From NCBI GenBank assembly GCA_942493055.1, contig OW818680.1, positions 5,084,001 through 5,148,000 on the forward strand: 64,000 nt of DNA. Direction: 5' to 3'. Shown piece after piece: positions 62,734 to 64,000 of this stretch. The position numbers and the translations under genes were made by a program. Positions within the stretch are counted from its first letter, which is position 1. Each line of letters begins with the position of its first letter. The notes under the pieces are model-generated. The model saw only the letters and a list, made by a program, of their open reading frames with translations, searched no databases and had not been told where the DNA came from. The stretch comes from CAIZQW01 sp942493055. Its GTDB lineage: Bacteria > Verrucomicrobiota > Kiritimatiellia > RFP12 > UBA1067.

Positions 62734-64000
62734 ATGACACATCATTACACACGCGCATCAGCACTCTGCGGACTCGTTCTCTTTGCGGGAACCGTGACGG
62801 GAGTTGAACAGAAGCCGACTCCATCCAAAGGCAATGCACCTGTGGTGGCCGTTGAGCTGACACAGACGGGCAAGGCACTGGAGTCAAAATATACGGGGAT
62901 GCTGGAGACGCTGAGGACGGAATTAACGAAACAACTTCCGACGATTGATCAGGCCAAGGTCACGGCCTGGCTGGATGCGATCAAGGCGGAGGAGGGACCT
63001 GAGAAGGAGGCTGTTGAAAAAGCAAAGGAAGTCGAGAAATTACAGGGGGCGGAGGCTAAACTCCGCGATTTGGAGGAGCAGTTGAAATTCGCTCCGCAAA
63101 CCCTTGAGGACGCTCAGGAAGATCTGACGCGGGCCAGGGCAAGAGGCGAAGAGGATCCTGAAAAAAAGAAAGTGCTCCAGAGTGCAGAAAGTTTCCTCGC
63201 CAGCCGGCAAAAGGATATTGATAAACTCAAGGCCGGAATCGAGAAGACCAAGGTAGAGGTGGAAGAGGCCAAGGTCAAATTGCCTGAAGCGATCAAAGCT
63301 GCGCAAGCCGCCAAGCAGGCACATGACAACGCTTTGGCTGCCACGTGGAAGGCAATGGATGCGTTGGGCGCCAATGGTATCCTTTCCCGCAGCGCACTGG
63401 ATACCAAGCTGGCCCAGTATGTGATCCTTAAGGATGCGACACCGCGCGGACTGGCGGAATTCGCCGAGCAGAGTCCGGAGAATCAGAAACTCATCGAGCA
63501 GCTTCTCGCCGACAAAGACCTGATGTTGCAGATGCTCGTCAATGACGGCGCCGAAAAGGGCAAGTACGGTCAGGCGATGAAAATCTACACCGATATCCAG
63601 AAAGCCAGCCCCAAGGCGAAAGAGGGCGTTTTCCAGCGGCTCGCCATGGCGGTCAGCCTCGCTCACGCGACTCCGATCGTGAAGCGGGATCGTCCGACGG
63701 GCGCTGAGGGTATGGAGGCATCGGACTCGGATACGGTCGACCAGAGTTCCAAGTTCATCGATCCGGTGCAGCGCTATTTGAGCTACGAAAAATGGTATAT
63801 GGCCGGCGAACTCCAGAAGGGCTTCAAGGATCTGAATGTCTGGAACCTGAGGAGGGTCGTGGATTGCGCCGATCCCGATGAGATACTCGCCTGGGGGCGC
63901 CAGATGCTTCACACCCTGCGGCCGGAGTGTATTCCGGATGATGTCGACACCAAGGTGTTCGTGGAGGTCATAAACAAGGAGATCGCGTATGGCAGCGGCG
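62734..64000 (+). CDS. Tandem paralogue of the coiled-coil/transglutaminase-like protein (3' end missing)
   Basis: The frame is open from ATG 62734 to the window end, so 422 codons are visible and the gene is truncated by the window, not broken. The protein has the same signal peptide core (SALCGLVLFAG) and the same coiled coil (LEEQLKFAPQTLEDAQEDL, SAESFLASRQKDIDKL). It follows the paralogue almost residue for residue to VEVINKEIAYGSG, corresponding to residue ~420 there. The catalytic Cys and His would lie just beyond base 64000. SD AAAGGA is 6 bp before the ATG. Similarity is strongest at the 5' end, including 33 identical bases (60450-60482 and 62758-62790), which points to a fairly recent duplication or gene conversion. 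Confidence 0.85.
   Translation, partial: MTHHYTRASALCGLVLFAGTVTGVEQKPTPSKGNAPVVAVELTQTGKALESKYTGMLETLRTELTKQLPTIDQAKVTAWLDAIKAEEGPEKEAVEKAKEVEKLQGAEAKLRDLEEQLKFAPQTLEDAQEDLTRARARGEEDPEKKKVLQSAESFLASRQKDIDKLKAGIEKTKVEVEEAKVKLPEAIKAAQAAKQAHDNALAATWKAMDALGANGILSRSALDTKLAQYVILKDATPRGLAEFAEQSPENQKLIEQLLADKDLMLQMLVNDGAEKGKYGQAMKIYTDIQKASPKAKEGVFQRLAMAVSLAHATPIVKRDRPTGAEGMEASDSDTVDQSSKFIDPVQRYLSYEKWYMAGELQKGFKDLNVWNLRRVVDCADPDEILAWGRQMLHTLRPECIPDDVDTKVFVEVINKEIAYGSG

Overview
The window looks like a Gram-negative, polysaccharide-degrading bacterium of the PVC group, most likely Kiritimatiellota (former Verrucomicrobia subdivision 5) or a close Lentisphaerota relative. This is an inference from gene content: a formylglycine-type sulfatase, a GH95 fucosidase, a DUF1080 protein, a Tat-exported Gfo/Idh/MocA oxidoreductase, two DUF6288-like PDZ/HEAT proteins, autotransporter-associated beta-strand repeats, LamG-like modules and a sodium:solute symporter, nearly all with export signals. 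No rRNA, tRNA, transposase, phage gene or CRISPR array was seen. All 27 protein genes lie on the + strand, and no gap between genes exceeds 300 bp.

Layout. (1) 1-4592 is a sugar-uptake and catabolism operon: MDR dehydrogenase (5' end outside the window), PfkB kinase, aldo/keto reductase, RbsD mutarotase and SSS symporter, ending in a probable terminator. (2) 4786-12590 holds secreted degradation genes: a metallopeptidase-GH95 fusion, an M3-like metallopeptidase, a Gfo/Idh/MocA oxidoreductase and a DUF1080 protein. (3) 12728-22172 holds a four-module LamG-like surface protein, a PDZ/DUF6288/HEAT protein fused to a SASA esterase, and a sulfatase. Together, (1)-(3) resemble a locus for removing fucose, sulfate and acyl groups from a glycan or glycoprotein and importing the sugars. 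(4) 22362-51539 is a long, tightly packed run: two TPR proteins, two giant (about 2,500-2,600 aa) paralogous TPR/beta-module proteins, a small PH-like protein, one ExbB/TolQ and two ExbD/TolR proteins, a single-pass Ala/Pro-rich protein, a five-TM DUF4159 protein, a three-TM protein and a second PDZ/DUF6288/HEAT protein. It looks like a proton-motive-force-driven envelope machine with one ExbB, two ExbD and giant periplasmic partners. (5) 51586-55214 encodes a histidine kinase whose extracytoplasmic part resembles a GH36 alpha-galactosidase that has lost both catalytic Asp residues, plus its NarL-type response regulator. (6) 55415-64000 holds a 1,645-aa beta-strand-repeat surface protein and two tandem coiled-coil/transglutaminase-like proteins; the second runs off the window.

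Nearly every gene boundary also carries short tandem arrays of 7-, 8-, 10- or 13-bp units in several unrelated sequence families. Some are flanked by inverted copies, and three are attached to a shared ~30-bp palindromic core. In four genes (DUF1080, sulfatase and both giant proteins) the array lies inside the ORF and encodes the region before the signal-peptide hydrophobic core. The best candidates for undescribed biology are the pseudo-glycosidase sensor kinase, the ExbBD/giant-protein machine, and these arrays feeding into signal peptides.

All calls come from reading the sequence and remembered family motifs. No database search was run.
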